64,000 nucleotides of DNA from contig CP000781.1 of the NCBI GenBank assembly GCA_000017645.1, positions 4,575,501-4,639,500 of the forward strand, given 5' to 3'. Made by a program: the position numbers and the translations under genes. This DNA is from Xanthobacter autotrophicus Py2 (lineage in GTDB: Bacteria; Pseudomonadota; Alphaproteobacteria; Rhizobiales; Xanthobacteraceae). Every line of letters begins with the position of its first letter. The stretch's first letter is position 1. The notes under the pieces were generated by a model. That model ran no database searches, had not been told where the DNA came from, and saw only the letters and a program-made list of their open reading frames with translations. This document shows, piece by piece, positions 26,558 to 37,017 of this stretch.

Positions 26558-27325
26558 GAGCGGTCCGGACGATCCGTCTTCGCCCGCGTCCTCCAGCGTG
26601 CAGGGGCGGGCGGGGGCGGGCGAGGCGGCGGGAGCCGGTTCGGAGGCCGACGCACCCGTCAGCCTTCTGCCTTTGTTCGCGTGGCTCACCCCCTCCTTCC
26701 CGGTGGGCGCCTATGCCTATTCCCACACCCTGGAATGGGCGGTGGAGGCCGGCGATATCCGGGACGAGGAGAGCCTTGGCACCTTCCTCGGCGATCTGCT
26801 GGCCCTGGGGTTCGGGCGGTCCGACGCTATCCTCGCCGCCCATGCCCATCGGGCCGCCGCGGTCGGGGATAAGACGGCGCTAGCGGAGGTGAATGCGCTC
26901 GCCGTCGCGCTCGCTCCATCTGCCGAGCTGCGGCTGGAGACGTGCCAGCAGGGCCGCTCGTTCCTCGATGCGGTGCGCGCGGCCTGGCCGGCACCGGGCC
27001 TTGATGCGGCAGCAGCGGCGCTGGTGGGTGAAGTGGCCTATCCTGTCGCTGTCGGACTGGCGGCCGGCGTCCACGGCCTGCCGCTGGCACCGACGCTGGA
27101 AGCCTTCCTGCTGGCAACGGTTCAGAACCTCGTGTCCGCCGCCGTGCGCCTTGCCCCCATCGGCCAGACCGCCGGCACCCGCGTGGTGGCCCGGCTCGCG
27201 CCGGGCGTGCGCGCGCTGGCGCTGGAAATCCCCACCCTCACGCTGGATGATCTCGGCAGCGCCACCTTCCGCGCCGATCTCGGCAGCTTTCGCCACGAAA
27301 CCCAGTACACGAGGCTCTTCCGCTC

Positions 27326-27329
<4 letters not shown>
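26550..27329 (+). CDS. ureF: Urease accessory protein UreF
   Basis: A 259-residue UreF, which forms a complex with UreD on apo-urease and gates UreG GTPase activity. From the ATG at 26550 the first 35 residues are a low-complexity Ser/Ala/Gly/Glu segment. The UreF fold follows: '[20 protein letters not shown]', '[16 protein letters not shown]', '[19 protein letters not shown]' and the C-terminal '[14 protein letters not shown]'. The start overlaps ureE by 8 bases and the stop overlaps ureG by 4, so translation is coupled. The long open frame upstream of 26550 is the shadow of the ureE His tail. Confidence 0.93.
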
Positions 27330-27961
<632 letters not shown>

Positions 27962-27999
27962 AGGCCGCCCACCCAGCTCGTTCCCAGCTCTTGGGCGTT

Positions 28000-28470
28000 T
28001 CAGCTCTTGGGCTTGGCGCAGGCTGCCTCGAACTTGGCGGCCACCGGGGCGATGCCGGAGAGCGAAACGCCGCGCTTGGCGCCCTTGACCTCGATTGTCA
28101 GGGTGCCGCCGGCCTTGGCGAGGGCCTTGAGGTCGGCGAGCTGGGCCGGCGCCTCCACGTCCACGGAGCCGCTTTCCTCGTTGGGGATGCCCTTTCCGGC
28201 GAAGCTCTTCTTTATGCTGCCGGCGGTGAGAATGAGCCGGGTGTCGGCGTCCTTCTCCAGCCCCTTCGAGCCGATGACGGACTGCACCGTGAGGCCCGGG
28301 GTGCCAGGCTTGCACAGGAAGAAGATGGTCACCTCTTCCGTCTCCGGCACGCCGAAGACAAGGGCGGCACTGTCATCGTACTCCTGCATATGCCAGATCA
28401 TCTTCTGCTGCGCGGCGGCGGGCGCGGCGAGGGCGAGAAGAGTTGCGACAGCGAGAGCGGGACGGAGCAT
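28000..28470 (-). CDS. Small periplasmic protein of unknown function
   Basis: A 156-residue exported protein. The signal peptide reads 'MLRPALAVATLLALAAPAAA' with cleavage before QQKMIW. The mature part has two cysteines ('FFLCKPG' and 'FEAACAKPKS') and a Gly/Lys-rich body without a recognised domain. Start 28470 is favoured by GAGGA about nine bases upstream; the in-frame ATG at 28485 would add five residues. Convergent with ureG. It resembles in size and plan the next secreted protein on the same strand, but they are not obviously related. Confidence 0.75.
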   Translation of the reverse strand: MLRPALAVATLLALAAPAAAQQKMIWHMQEYDDSAALVFGVPETEEVTIFFLCKPGTPGLTVQSVIGSKGLEKDADTRLILTAGSIKKSFAGKGIPNEESGSVDVEAPAQLADLKALAKAGGTLTIEVKGAKRGVSLSGIAPVAAKFEAACAKPKS

Positions 28471-28678
28471 GGCGGGGGTCCTCATTGCGGCGCGGATCAT
28501 ACCCGCTGCGCGCCAAAGAGGAAGATGGGCGTGCTGCACCATGGGGTTATGAGGGCGCAACCTTCCGGTTCGGTAAATCCACCCCATCAAGTCTCTGGAT
28601 TATAACGGAAATCCTGACGTGTCGGCGTCCGGCCGGCAGGCCGGAGAGCGGGCTCCGGTCAGCGTCAGTTGCATTCTG

Positions 28679-29281
28679 TTACCGTCCCGTCAGGCAGCCT
28701 CTGCGGAAATCGCCCAGCTTGGCCTTGGCGCCGGCGAGGGGGTAGCTCTCGCTGGCGCCGGGCATCCGCACGATCAGCGTCTCGCCCTCGTTGAGCAGGT
28801 CCAGCACCCGGCCATCCAGCGCAACGGCCGCTTCCACCACCACCCGACCCTCGGTCGGCCCCCGGAAGGCGGAGGCGGCCAGCTCCAGCCGCCGCTTCCC
28901 CACCGCGAGAGTCAGCGCGACGCCATCCCCGGCCTTGACCTTGCCCGAGGCTGCTTCGACCGTGAACTGGATGAGCTGCGCACCGGGCTGGCATGCCACC
29001 GCGAACACCGGATCGGTGGCACGTGGCGTGCCGTAGCGTAGGACATAGGTGTCGTCGGCTTTGGCCAGCACCCATACGCGCGGGTCGGGTTTGGCTTCGT
29101 TCTTCTTCGCGTCGGCCTTCTTGGCATCCGCCTTGGCTTTCGCCTCCGCTCTTGCCTTTTCCTTCGTCGTCGGCGCCGCCGCGACTGGTGTCAGCGCCAA
29201 GGCCGCCAACAGGGCCGCCAGCATCACCGTCAGCGCCGCTGCTCCCGCCGAAACAGGCCACGCGCCCTTTACTGCGCTCAT
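28679..29281 (-). CDS. Exported protein with Lys/Ala-rich segment, function unknown
   Basis: From the ATG at 29281 the protein has 200 residues: a signal peptide or membrane anchor ('VSAGAAALTVMLAALLAALA'), then a charged repetitive helix of Lys, Ala and Glu (about residues 38-65, 'KEKARAEAKAKADAKKADAK'), then a globular domain with two cysteines ('FAVACQPGAQ' and 'RRGCLTGR'). The Lys/Ala stretch resembles periplasm-spanning or peptidoglycan-contact linkers. Upstream in-frame ATGs at 29317 and 29401 are possible. No domain recognised. Confidence 0.7.
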   Translation of the reverse strand: MSAVKGAWPVSAGAAALTVMLAALLAALALTPVAAAPTTKEKARAEAKAKADAKKADAKKNEAKPDPRVWVLAKADDTYVLRYGTPRATDPVFAVACQPGAQLIQFTVEAASGKVKAGDGVALTLAVGKRRLELAASAFRGPTEGRVVVEAAVALDGRVLDLLNEGETLIVRMPGASESYPLAGAKAKLGDFRRGCLTGR

Positions 29282-29457
29282 GAATCCGAGCCCTCGCCCT
29301 GCCGCTGCCGCGTCCATAGGAAACCCGTCACTCCTGAGGCCGAACGGCCGCCGGTTGCCGATGATTCCGAAAAGACAGGTGTTTGCGTCCCCCGGAGCCA
29401 TCGCATATCACGGCCTCCGGCGGCCCGCGACCTCGGGTAAGACGCCGCACGGTGAAA

Positions 29458-30258
29458 ATGGTGAAGACGCAATCCGATCCGCAATCCGATCCCGTCCCGG
29501 CGTCTTCGTCCGGTGCGGCGGCGCGGATGCGTATCGACCGTCTGCTGGTGGAGCGCGGCCTGTTCGAAAGCCGCGCCCGTGCGCAGGCGGCGCTGGCGGC
29601 GGGCCTGGTGCGGGTGGATGGCGTCGTGGTGGCAAAGCCCTCCGCCGAGGTGGCGGCCGATGCGCGGATCGAGGCGGCGGACGTTCACGACTTTGTGTCC
29701 CGGGGTGCGCTCAAGCTCACGGCCGGGCTCGACGCCTTCGGCATCGATCCGGCCGGCAAGGTGGCGCTGGACGTGGGCGCTTCCACCGGCGGCTTCACCG
29801 AGGTGCTGCTGCGCCGGGGGGCGCGGAAGGTCTATGCGGTGGATGTGGGGCGCGACCAGTTCCACCCCCGCCTCGCCGCCCGGCCGGAAGTGCACCTGAT
29901 GGAGGGCACCGACATCCGCGCCCTCAGCCGCGATGCCGCGCCCGAGCCGGTCGACCTCGTGGTGGTGGACGTGAGCTTCATCTCGCTCGCGTTGGTTTTG
30001 CCCGCGGCGCTCGCCTTTGCCGGGAAAGAGGCGCATCTGGTGGCGCTGGTGAAACCGCAGTTCGAGGCGGGCCGCGCCAACGTCCGCAAGGGCGTGGTGC
30101 GCGATGCCGCCGTGCATGAGGCGTGCTGCACCCGTGTGGAAGGGGAGATCGCGGCCTTGGGCTGGCGTCTCCTCGGCCGCATTGCGTCCCCTATCGAGGG
30201 CGGCGACGGCAATCGCGAGTTTCTGGTGGGCGCAGTCCGGGAAAGTGGTGGGTTGTGA
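29458..30258 (+). CDS. tlyA: TlyA-family rRNA 2'-O-methyltransferase (hemolysin A-like)
   Basis: A 266-residue protein: an S4 RNA-binding domain (residues about 24-85, 'RMRIDRLLVERGLFESRARA') followed by an FtsJ-like SAM methyltransferase. The SAM site is 'ALDVGASTGGFTEVLLRRG'; catalytic residues fit the K-D-K-E set (Lys in 'SRGALKLTAG', Asp in 'LVVVDVSFISL', Lys in 'ALVKPQFEAGR', Glu in 'GNREFLVGA'). TlyA of mycobacteria modifies 16S and 23S rRNA cytidines; the target here is inferred. Start 29458 chosen; 29527 ('MRIDRLL') is possible. The stop overlaps the next gene as GTGA. Confidence 0.9.
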   Translation: MVKTQSDPQSDPVPASSSGAAARMRIDRLLVERGLFESRARAQAALAAGLVRVDGVVVAKPSAEVAADARIEAADVHDFVSRGALKLTAGLDAFGIDPAGKVALDVGASTGGFTEVLLRRGARKVYAVDVGRDQFHPRLAARPEVHLMEGTDIRALSRDAAPEPVDLVVVDVSFISLALVLPAALAFAGKEAHLVALVKPQFEAGRANVRKGVVRDAAVHEACCTRVEGEIAALGWRLLGRIASPIEGGDGNREFLVGAVRESGGL

Positions 30259-31481
30259 CGGAATTTCTGATTAGCCGCATGGGCGCCCAGGGCGATGGCC
30301 TCGCCCAGGGTCCCGACGGCCCGCTGTTTGCCCCCTTCACGCTGGCTGGCGAGCGGGTGAGTGGGCACGTCGACAAGGATCGCCTTGCGGTCGAGGCCAT
30401 CCTGGCGCCGAGCCCCGAGCGGGCGGAGCCGTTCTGTCCCCATTTTGGAACCTGTGGGGGCTGCCTGCTCCAGCACTGGCAGCTGGAGCCCTATTTCGCC
30501 TGGAAGCGCGCCCTCGTGGTGGAAGCGCTGGCGCGGGAGAACATCGAGGCGGAGGTTCGCCCGCTGGTGGATGCTCACGGGGCCGGCCGGCGGCGGGTCA
30601 TCTTCCATGCCCGCCAGTATGGCGCGCGCACGGTGGTAGGGTTCGCCGAGCGCAAGTCCCACGCCATGGTGGCGCTCGAAGCCTGCCCGGTGCTGGCGCC
30701 CAGCCTCGATCTGGCCTTGCCGGCCGCGCGGGCGGTGGCGGCGGCCCTTGCGCCGCTGAAGAAGCCGCTGGATCTGCAGGTGGTGGCCACCGACACCGGG
30801 CTCGACATGGATGTGCGCGGCTCCGGCCCGCTGCCGCCGTCGCTGCTCGCCGAGGTGGCGGTGCTGGCCGAGCGCTTCGGCCTTGCCCGCCTCACCCGCC
30901 ATGGTGAACTGGTGCTCCAGCGCGTGGCGCCGATCCTGTCCATGGGCCGGGCCAAAGTGGAACTGCCGCCCGCTGCCTTCCTCCAGGCCACCGCCGAGGG
31001 CGAGCGCGTGCTGGCAGAGGCCGTGCTCACCGCCACCCAGGGCGCCCGCAAGGTGGCCGACCTGTTCGCCGGCGCCGGCACCTTCGCCCTGCGGCTTGCC
31101 GAGCATGCCCGCGTGTTCGCGGCTGAGAGCCATGCCGGCGCGCTCGCGGCGCTGACGAAGGCGTCGCGCACCACCTCCGGCCTGAAGGCCGTGGACGGCG
31201 AGGCGCGGGACCTGTTCCGCCGTCCGCTCATGGCGGCCGAGCTGGCCGCCTTCGACGCGGTGGTGATCGATCCGCCCCGCCAGGGCGCAGAGGCGCAGGC
31301 CCGGGAGCTGGCGCAGGCGAAGCTGGCTCGCGTGGTCTATGTCTCCTGCAACGTGGCCACCTTCGCGCGGGATGCGCGCCTCTTGGTCGCGGGCGGCTTC
31401 CGCCTCGGCGCGGTGACGCCCGTCGACCAGTTCCGCTATTCGCCCCATGTGGAGCTGGTTGCCACCTTCGAGCGCGGCTGA
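30255..31481 (+). CDS. RumA/TrmA-like 5-methyluridine RNA methyltransferase
   Basis: A 408-residue protein starting at GTG 30255, overlapping the tlyA stop. The iron-sulphur ligands are Cys61, Cys67 and Cys70 ('CPHFGTCGGCLLQHW') and a later Cys in 'ALEACPVLAP'. The SAM domain has 'KVADLFAGAGTFALRLAEHA', motif IV 'VVIDPPRQGAEAQ' and the nucleophilic cysteine in 'RVVYVSCNVATFARD'. A TRAM-like N-terminus (residues 1-55) precedes. This family makes m5U in rRNA or tRNA; the substrate (RlmC, RlmD or TrmA type) cannot be decided from sequence. Coupled to tlyA, so both RNA-modifying enzymes are made together. Confidence 0.93.
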   Translation: MTEFLISRMGAQGDGLAQGPDGPLFAPFTLAGERVSGHVDKDRLAVEAILAPSPERAEPFCPHFGTCGGCLLQHWQLEPYFAWKRALVVEALARENIEAEVRPLVDAHGAGRRRVIFHARQYGARTVVGFAERKSHAMVALEACPVLAPSLDLALPAARAVAAALAPLKKPLDLQVVATDTGLDMDVRGSGPLPPSLLAEVAVLAERFGLARLTRHGELVLQRVAPILSMGRAKVELPPAAFLQATAEGERVLAEAVLTATQGARKVADLFAGAGTFALRLAEHARVFAAESHAGALAALTKASRTTSGLKAVDGEARDLFRRPLMAAELAAFDAVVIDPPRQGAEAQARELAQAKLARVVYVSCNVATFARDARLLVAGGFRLGAVTPVDQFRYSPHVELVATFERG

Positions 31482-31612
31482 GCGGCCGGTTCTGCCGCTG
31501 CGAAAGCTAGGCGCGGTACAGGTTCTGCGGTTTAATGCGGTGCAGCATGGCGCCGCACCCGCCGAGGCTTGATCGCCCTGCGGGCCGGCCCGACCGTTTT
31601 CGAGGCTGCCCC

Positions 31613-32392
31613 GTGAAACCTCAATTGGACAAGTCGCTCATTGCCGTGGCCGGCGTGGACGAGCCCGCCGGCATCCGCGCCGTGGAAGCGCGTTCCCTGG
31701 AAGGGGCGCGGCTGCGCTATTACGATTATTGCATGGTGGCCTTTTCGGTCATCCTCATCTGCTCCAACCTCATCGGCGCCGCCAAGGTTTCGGTGGTTCA
31801 GGTGCCGTGGATCGGGCCGGTCGTCTTCGGCTCGGCGGTGCTGTTCTTTCCTCTGTCCTATGTGCTCGGCGACGTACTCACCGAGGTCTACGGCTATGCC
31901 CGGGCGCGGCGCGTGGTGTGGGTGGGTTTCTTCGCCTCGGTCTATGCGGCGGCCATGGCGGCGGCGGTCGTCGCCATGCCGCCGGCCCCCGGCTGGCCGG
32001 CGCAGGAGGCCCTGGCAACCGTGTTCGGCCAGACCCCGCGCATCTTTGCCGCCTCCATCCTCGCCTTCTGGTGCGGCGAATTTGCCAACGCCTACGTGCT
32101 GGCGTGGATGAAGATCCTCACCGGCGGCCGGCACCTGTGGACCCGCACCATAGGCTCGACGGTGGTAGGGCAGGCGGTGGACAGCCTCATCTTCTACCCG
32201 CTCGCCTTCCTCGGGGTGTGGGAGACCCATCTGGTGGTGATGGTGATGATCTCCAACTACCTGATGAAGGTGGGCTGGGAGGCGATCCTGACCCCGGTGA
32301 CCTACAGAATCGTCGGCTTCATGAAGCGCCGCGAAGGCATCGACGTGTATGACGTGGGCACGGACTTCACGCCGTTCCGCACCAAGGTGTGA
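31613..32392 (+). CDS. Queuosine precursor transporter (YhhQ/VUT family)
   Basis: A 259-residue inner-membrane protein with about six hydrophobic segments of the vitamin-uptake-like (QPTR) family, which imports preQ0/preQ1 or queuine for tRNA modification. Family motifs: 'VFGSAVLFFPLSYVLGDVLT' followed by 'EVYGYARARRVVW', and 'AFWCGEFANAYVLAWMK', 'TIGSTVVGQAVDSLIFYP'. GTG at 31613 with GAGG upstream is preferred; an ATG at 31535 would add 26 unlikely residues. No preQ1 riboswitch was recognised in front. It follows two RNA methyltransferase genes at 131 bases. Confidence 0.9.
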   Translation: MKPQLDKSLIAVAGVDEPAGIRAVEARSLEGARLRYYDYCMVAFSVILICSNLIGAAKVSVVQVPWIGPVVFGSAVLFFPLSYVLGDVLTEVYGYARARRVVWVGFFASVYAAAMAAAVVAMPPAPGWPAQEALATVFGQTPRIFAASILAFWCGEFANAYVLAWMKILTGGRHLWTRTIGSTVVGQAVDSLIFYPLAFLGVWETHLVVMVMISNYLMKVGWEAILTPVTYRIVGFMKRREGIDVYDVGTDFTPFRTKV

Positions 32393-32629
32393 GCGGCTGC
32401 GGCTGCGTCCGAGGCAAGCGGCGGCGGCACAGCGAACGGTTGCACCGGACGAACAGCTTCGGATCGGGCGGCGCAGGCTTTATTTCAGCCACAGGCGCCG
32501 GTAACGATGCCGTCGCTCGGGCCGATCCTCGCCGCATTTTCAACAGGGGCGAATGGCGGGGAGGGGTCCGGTGGGCCGGCATGCTGCCGGTTCAGGAGCG
32601 GGAAGGTTCTGTCGGGAGACGCCGGCTCA

Positions 32630-33913
32630 ATGGACAAACAGGTATCCGGCCGTGCCGAATCGCCTCCGGCAGCCGTACGTCGCAGCTGGCGTTCAACGGT
32701 GATTCTCACCGTCGTTGCGCTGGCGGCCATTGGTGGCCTCGGCGCCCTGTATTGGCGCGGGCCGGGCTCCGCCCCGGCAGGTCCGGGGGGCCGGATGCCG
32801 CCGCCGCAGGCCAGCGTTTCCGTAGGAACGGTGGAGCGCGGTGACATCACGGTCACGGTCCAGGCGCTGGGCACGGTCACCTCCACGTCCACCGTGACGG
32901 TGCGGCCGCAGGTCAGCGGGCAGCTGCTGAGCGTGAATTTCAAGGAAGGCCAGAGCGTCAAGCGCGGCGACCTCATCGCCCAGATCGATCCGCGGCCGTT
33001 CCAGGCCACCCTTGACCAGGCCAAGGCCCAGGTGGACCGCGACCAGGCCCTGCTGGAAGGCGCCAAGGTGGATCTCCAGCGCTACCAGGGCCTATCGGCG
33101 CAGAACGCGGTGCCGCGCCAGACCCTCGACACCCAGAAGGCGCTCGTGGCGCAGTACACGGCGACCATCGAGGCGGACAAGGCGCAGCTCCAGACCGCCG
33201 CCATCAACCTCGATTTCACGCAGATCCGCGCCCCGGTGGACGGGCGGGCCGGATTGCGCCTCGTGGACCAGGGCAATTACGTCACACCCGGCGACACCAG
33301 CGGCATCACCGTGCTGACCCAGCTCCAGCCCATCAGCGTGGTGTTTTCCGTGCCGGAGGACCGGTTGGCGGAGATTTCCCGGCGCCTCAAGGCCGGCGCG
33401 AAACTGGCGGTGCATGCTTTCGACCGCACCGGTCAGAACAGGATCGCCGAAGGGGTGCTGGAGACCTTCGACAGCCAGATCGACCAGACCACGGGCACCA
33501 TCAAGCTGCGCGCCAGCTTCCCCAACGAGGACCAGCGGCTCTACCCGAACCAGTTCGTCAACGTGACGCTGGATGTGGACACCCATTCGGGCGTCGCCAT
33601 CGCCCCGACATCCGGGATTCAGCGCGGCGTGCCGGGGACTTTCGCCTATCTGCTCAATGCGGACCAGACGGTGTCGGTGCGGCCCATCACCCTCGGCGTC
33701 ACCACGGGCGAGAAGGTGGAGATCCTCTCCGGCCTCGCGCCCGGCGACCAGATCGTGGTGGAGGGGGCCGACCGGTTGCGCGACGGGGCCCATGTGACGG
33801 TGCGCCCGGGAGCGGCTCGATCGCCGCCCGCCGCCGGTGCCCCGCCGGCGCGGCCGGGTGGCCAACCTGAGGCGCATCAGGGCCGCCAGCCGGACCGCGC
33901 GGCAGCGCAATGA
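32630..33913 (+). CDS. mdtA: RND efflux periplasmic adaptor (MdtA-like)
   Basis: A 427-residue membrane fusion protein. A single N-terminal membrane segment ('[20 protein letters not shown]') anchors it; then come the lipoyl halves ('[20 protein letters not shown]' and '[20 protein letters not shown]') around an alpha-hairpin (about 160-210), a beta-barrel and a membrane-proximal domain, and a Pro/Ala/Arg-rich tail. The plan is that of MdtA/AcrA. ATG at 32630 chosen because the upstream frame to 32507 is not protein-like. It links the two pumps downstream to the outer-membrane factor; its stop overlaps the next start. Confidence 0.94.
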   Translation: MDKQVSGRAESPPAAVRRSWRSTVILTVVALAAIGGLGALYWRGPGSAPAGPGGRMPPPQASVSVGTVERGDITVTVQALGTVTSTSTVTVRPQVSGQLLSVNFKEGQSVKRGDLIAQIDPRPFQATLDQAKAQVDRDQALLEGAKVDLQRYQGLSAQNAVPRQTLDTQKALVAQYTATIEADKAQLQTAAINLDFTQIRAPVDGRAGLRLVDQGNYVTPGDTSGITVLTQLQPISVVFSVPEDRLAEISRRLKAGAKLAVHAFDRTGQNRIAEGVLETFDSQIDQTTGTIKLRASFPNEDQRLYPNQFVNVTLDVDTHSGVAIAPTSGIQRGVPGTFAYLLNADQTVSVRPITLGVTTGEKVEILSGLAPGDQIVVEGADRLRDGAHVTVRPGAARSPPAAGAPPARPGGQPEAHQGRQPDRAAAQ

Positions 33914-36900
33914 ACCCGTCGCGTCCGTTCATCCTGCGGCCGGTGGCCACCACGCTGGCGATGGTGGCGATCCTGCTCTCGGGTGCCATCGCGCTGTTGT
34001 TCCTGCCGGTGTCCGCCCTGCCGCAGGTGGATTACCCCACCATCCAGGTGCAGACCTTCTATCCCGGCGCCAGCCCCGACGTGATGACCTCGTCGGTGAC
34101 CGCGCCGCTGGAAGTGCAACTGGGCCAGATCCCCAACCTCGCGCAGATGGCCTCCACCAGCTCGGCCGGCGCCTCCATGATCACGCTCCAGTTCAACCTT
34201 GCAGTGCCGCTGGATGTGGCCGAGCAGCAGGTGCAGGCGGCGCTGAACGCGGCGGGAAATCTCCTGCCTTCCGACCTTCCGGCCCCGCCCATCTATGCCA
34301 AGGTCAATCCCGCCGACGCCCCGGTGCTGACCCTGGCCCTCACCTCGAAGACCATGAACCTGCGGGAGATCCAGGCGCTGGCCGACACAAGGCTGGCGCA
34401 GAAGATTTCGCAGCTGCCCGGCGTCGGGCTCGTCAGCATCAGCGGAGGCCAGCGGCCGGCGGTGCGGGTCCGGGCCGATCCGCGCCGCCTCGCCGCCCAC
34501 GGCCTGAACCTCGACGACCTGCGCTCCACCCTCGCCAACGCCAACGTGAACACGCCCAAGGGCGGCTTTGACGGGCCAACGCGCGCCTCCACCATCAATG
34601 CCAACGACCAGCTCCAGAGCGCCGCGCAGTACGAGGATGTCATCGTCGCCTATCGCAACGGCGCGGCGGTGCGGCTGCGCGAGGTCGCGACTGTCGTGGA
34701 CGGGGTCGAGAACGACAAGCTCGCCGGCTGGATGAACGATGCCCCGGCCATCATCCTGAACATCCAGCGCCAGCCCGGCGCCAATGTGATCAATGTGGTG
34801 GACCGGGTGAAGGCGCTGCTGCCGCAGCTGCAGGCCGCGCTCCCCGCCGAGATCGACGTGGCGGTGCTGACCGACCGCACCACCACCATCCGCGCCTCGG
34901 TGCGCGACGTGGGCTACGAGCTGGCGCTGGCCGTCATGCTGGTGATCCTCGTCATCTTCGCCTTCCTGCGCAGCGCGCGGGCGACCTTGATCCCCAGCCT
35001 GTCGGTGCCGCTTTCGCTGGTGGGCACGCTGGGGGTGATGTACCTGTTCGGCTACAGCCTCAACAACCTGACCCTGATGGCGCTGACCATCGCCACCGGC
35101 TTCGTGGTGGACGACGCCATCGTGGTGATCGAGAACATCACCCGCTACATCGAGGAGGGCGAAAGCCCGCTTCAGGCGGCGCTGAAGGGATCGGAGCAGA
35201 TCGGCTTCACCATCATCTCGCTGACCGTCTCGCTGATCGCGGTGATGATCCCGCTCCTGTTCATGAGTGATGTGGTGGGGCGGCTGTTCCGCGAGTTCGC
35301 GGTCACCCTCTCCACCACCATCCTGGTGTCGGGGGTGGTGTCGCTCACCCTCGTGCCCATGGCCTGCGCCAAGCTGCTGCGGCCTTATGCCGAGGCTCAT
35401 GAGAACCGCTTCCAGCGGGCGAGCCGCACCTTCTTCGACGGCATCATCCGCGCCTATGCCCGGGCGCTGGATGTGGTGCTGGCGCGGCAGGGCCTGACCC
35501 TGGCGGTCTTCTTCGGCACGGTGGTCCTCACCGGCTATCTCTATGTGATCATTCCCAAGGGGTTCTTTCCCCAGCAGGACACCGGCGTGATCCAGGCCAT
35601 GACGCAGGCCTCCCAGTCGGTCTCGTTCGCACGGATGGGGGACCTGCAACGGGAGGTCGCCCGCATCGTCCTCGCCGATCGCGACGTGGAAAGCCTGTCC
35701 TCCTTCATCGGCGTGGACGGCGCCAATACCACGCCGAACATCGGCCGCATGCTCATCAACCTGAAGCCGCACGCGGTGCGTTCGTCCTCGGTCGAAGCCG
35801 TGATCGCCCGGCTGAAGCATGCCGCGGCAGTGGTGCCGGGCATGGAGCTGTTCCTCCAGCCGGTGCAGGACCTCACCATCGATGGGGGCGTCAGCCGGAC
35901 CCAGTATCAATTCGTGCTGCAGGATGCCAACGGGGCGGAACTGGCGGAATGGACGCCCAAGCTCCTCGCCCGGCTCGCCAGCCTGCCCCAGCTCGCCGAC
36001 GTGGCGAGCGACCTGTCGCAGACCGGCCTGTCGGTGCGGCTCGACATCGACCGCGACCGTGCCGCCCGCTTCGGCATCACCCCCGCCACCATCGACAACG
36101 CGCTCTATGACGCCTTCGGCCAGCGCATCGTCTCCACCATCTTCACCACGTCGAGCCAGCAGCGGGTGATCCTGGAGGCGGACCCGACGCTGAAGACCTC
36201 GCTGGAGGCGCTGTCCTCGCTCTACCTGCCGTCTGCCTCAGGCACGCAGGTGCCGCTGTCCGTGCTCACCACCACCCATGTGGAGACGGCCCCGCTTCTG
36301 GTCTCCCATCTGGGCCAGTTTCCGGCCACCACCATCTCCTTCAACCTCGCGCCCAGCGCCTCCCTCGGCGAGGCCATCGCCGCCATCCGCAAGACGACCG
36401 AAGAGATGGGGATGCCGGCGAGCATCGTCGCGAGCTTCCAGGGGGCGGCCCGGGCGTTCGAGGCCTCGCTCGCGAACCAGTTGCTGCTGGTGCTGGCGGC
36501 GCTGGTCACCGTCTACATCGTGCTCGGCGTGCTCTACGAGAGCTTCGTCCACCCGCTGACCATCCTCTCCACCCTGCCGTCCGCCGGCATCGGCGCGCTG
36601 ATTGCCCTGATGATGGCCGGGGAGGAGCTGACCATCATCGCCATCATCGGGCTCATCCTGCTCATCGGCATCGTCAAGAAGAACGCGATCATGATGATCG
36701 ACTTCGCCCTTGATGCGCAGCGCCGCGAGGGCATGACGGCGGAGGCCGCCATCCGCGACGCCTGCCTGCTGCGTTTCCGACCGATCCTGATGACGACGCT
36801 TGCCGCCATCCTCGGCGCCCTGCCGCTGATGGTGGGCACCGGCGTGGGCTCGGAGCTGCGCCATCCGCTGGGCGTCTCCATCGTCGGCGGCCTGCTGCTG

Positions 36901-37017
36901 AGCCAGCTTCTGACCCTGTTCACCACGCCGGTGATCTACCTGTGGTTCGACTGCCGTCGCGCCGGTTCGACCGCGCCGGGCGGCCTTTCCGCCGCGCAGC
37001 CGGGCGTTGTGCCATGA
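33910..37017 (+). CDS. mdtB: RND efflux pump, MdtB-type
   Basis: A 1035-residue HAE1-type RND transporter with twelve membrane helices and two large periplasmic loops. N-terminus '[20 protein letters not shown]'; TM4 proton-relay aspartates are seen in '[20 protein letters not shown]', and '[20 protein letters not shown]' is the family's C-terminal counterpart. '[18 protein letters not shown]' starts the second loop. MdtB and MdtC assemble as a heterotrimer in E. coli, and the two unequal pumps here fit that model. Starts at an ATGA overlap with the adaptor and ends at an ATGA overlap with mdtC. Confidence 0.95.
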   Translation: MNPSRPFILRPVATTLAMVAILLSGAIALLFLPVSALPQVDYPTIQVQTFYPGASPDVMTSSVTAPLEVQLGQIPNLAQMASTSSAGASMITLQFNLAVPLDVAEQQVQAALNAAGNLLPSDLPAPPIYAKVNPADAPVLTLALTSKTMNLREIQALADTRLAQKISQLPGVGLVSISGGQRPAVRVRADPRRLAAHGLNLDDLRSTLANANVNTPKGGFDGPTRASTINANDQLQSAAQYEDVIVAYRNGAAVRLREVATVVDGVENDKLAGWMNDAPAIILNIQRQPGANVINVVDRVKALLPQLQAALPAEIDVAVLTDRTTTIRASVRDVGYELALAVMLVILVIFAFLRSARATLIPSLSVPLSLVGTLGVMYLFGYSLNNLTLMALTIATGFVVDDAIVVIENITRYIEEGESPLQAALKGSEQIGFTIISLTVSLIAVMIPLLFMSDVVGRLFREFAVTLSTTILVSGVVSLTLVPMACAKLLRPYAEAHENRFQRASRTFFDGIIRAYARALDVVLARQGLTLAVFFGTVVLTGYLYVIIPKGFFPQQDTGVIQAMTQASQSVSFARMGDLQREVARIVLADRDVESLSSFIGVDGANTTPNIGRMLINLKPHAVRSSSVEAVIARLKHAAAVVPGMELFLQPVQDLTIDGGVSRTQYQFVLQDANGAELAEWTPKLLARLASLPQLADVASDLSQTGLSVRLDIDRDRAARFGITPATIDNALYDAFGQRIVSTIFTTSSQQRVILEADPTLKTSLEALSSLYLPSASGTQVPLSVLTTTHVETAPLLVSHLGQFPATTISFNLAPSASLGEAIAAIRKTTEEMGMPASIVASFQGAARAFEASLANQLLLVLAALVTVYIVLGVLYESFVHPLTILSTLPSAGIGALIALMMAGEELTIIAIIGLILLIGIVKKNAIMMIDFALDAQRREGMTAEAAIRDACLLRFRPILMTTLAAILGALPLMVGTGVGSELRHPLGVSIVGGLLLSQLLTLFTTPVIYLWFDCRRAGSTAPGGLSAAQPGVVP

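Noticed and set aside
31482..31612. preQ1 riboswitch before the queuosine-precursor transporter
   Set aside because: No C-rich loop and A-rich tail arrangement of a preQ1 aptamer was found.
33877..35910. 677-codon minus-strand frame opposite mdtB
   Set aside because: Shadow frame; composition dominated by His, Gln, Asp and Gly without any domain.
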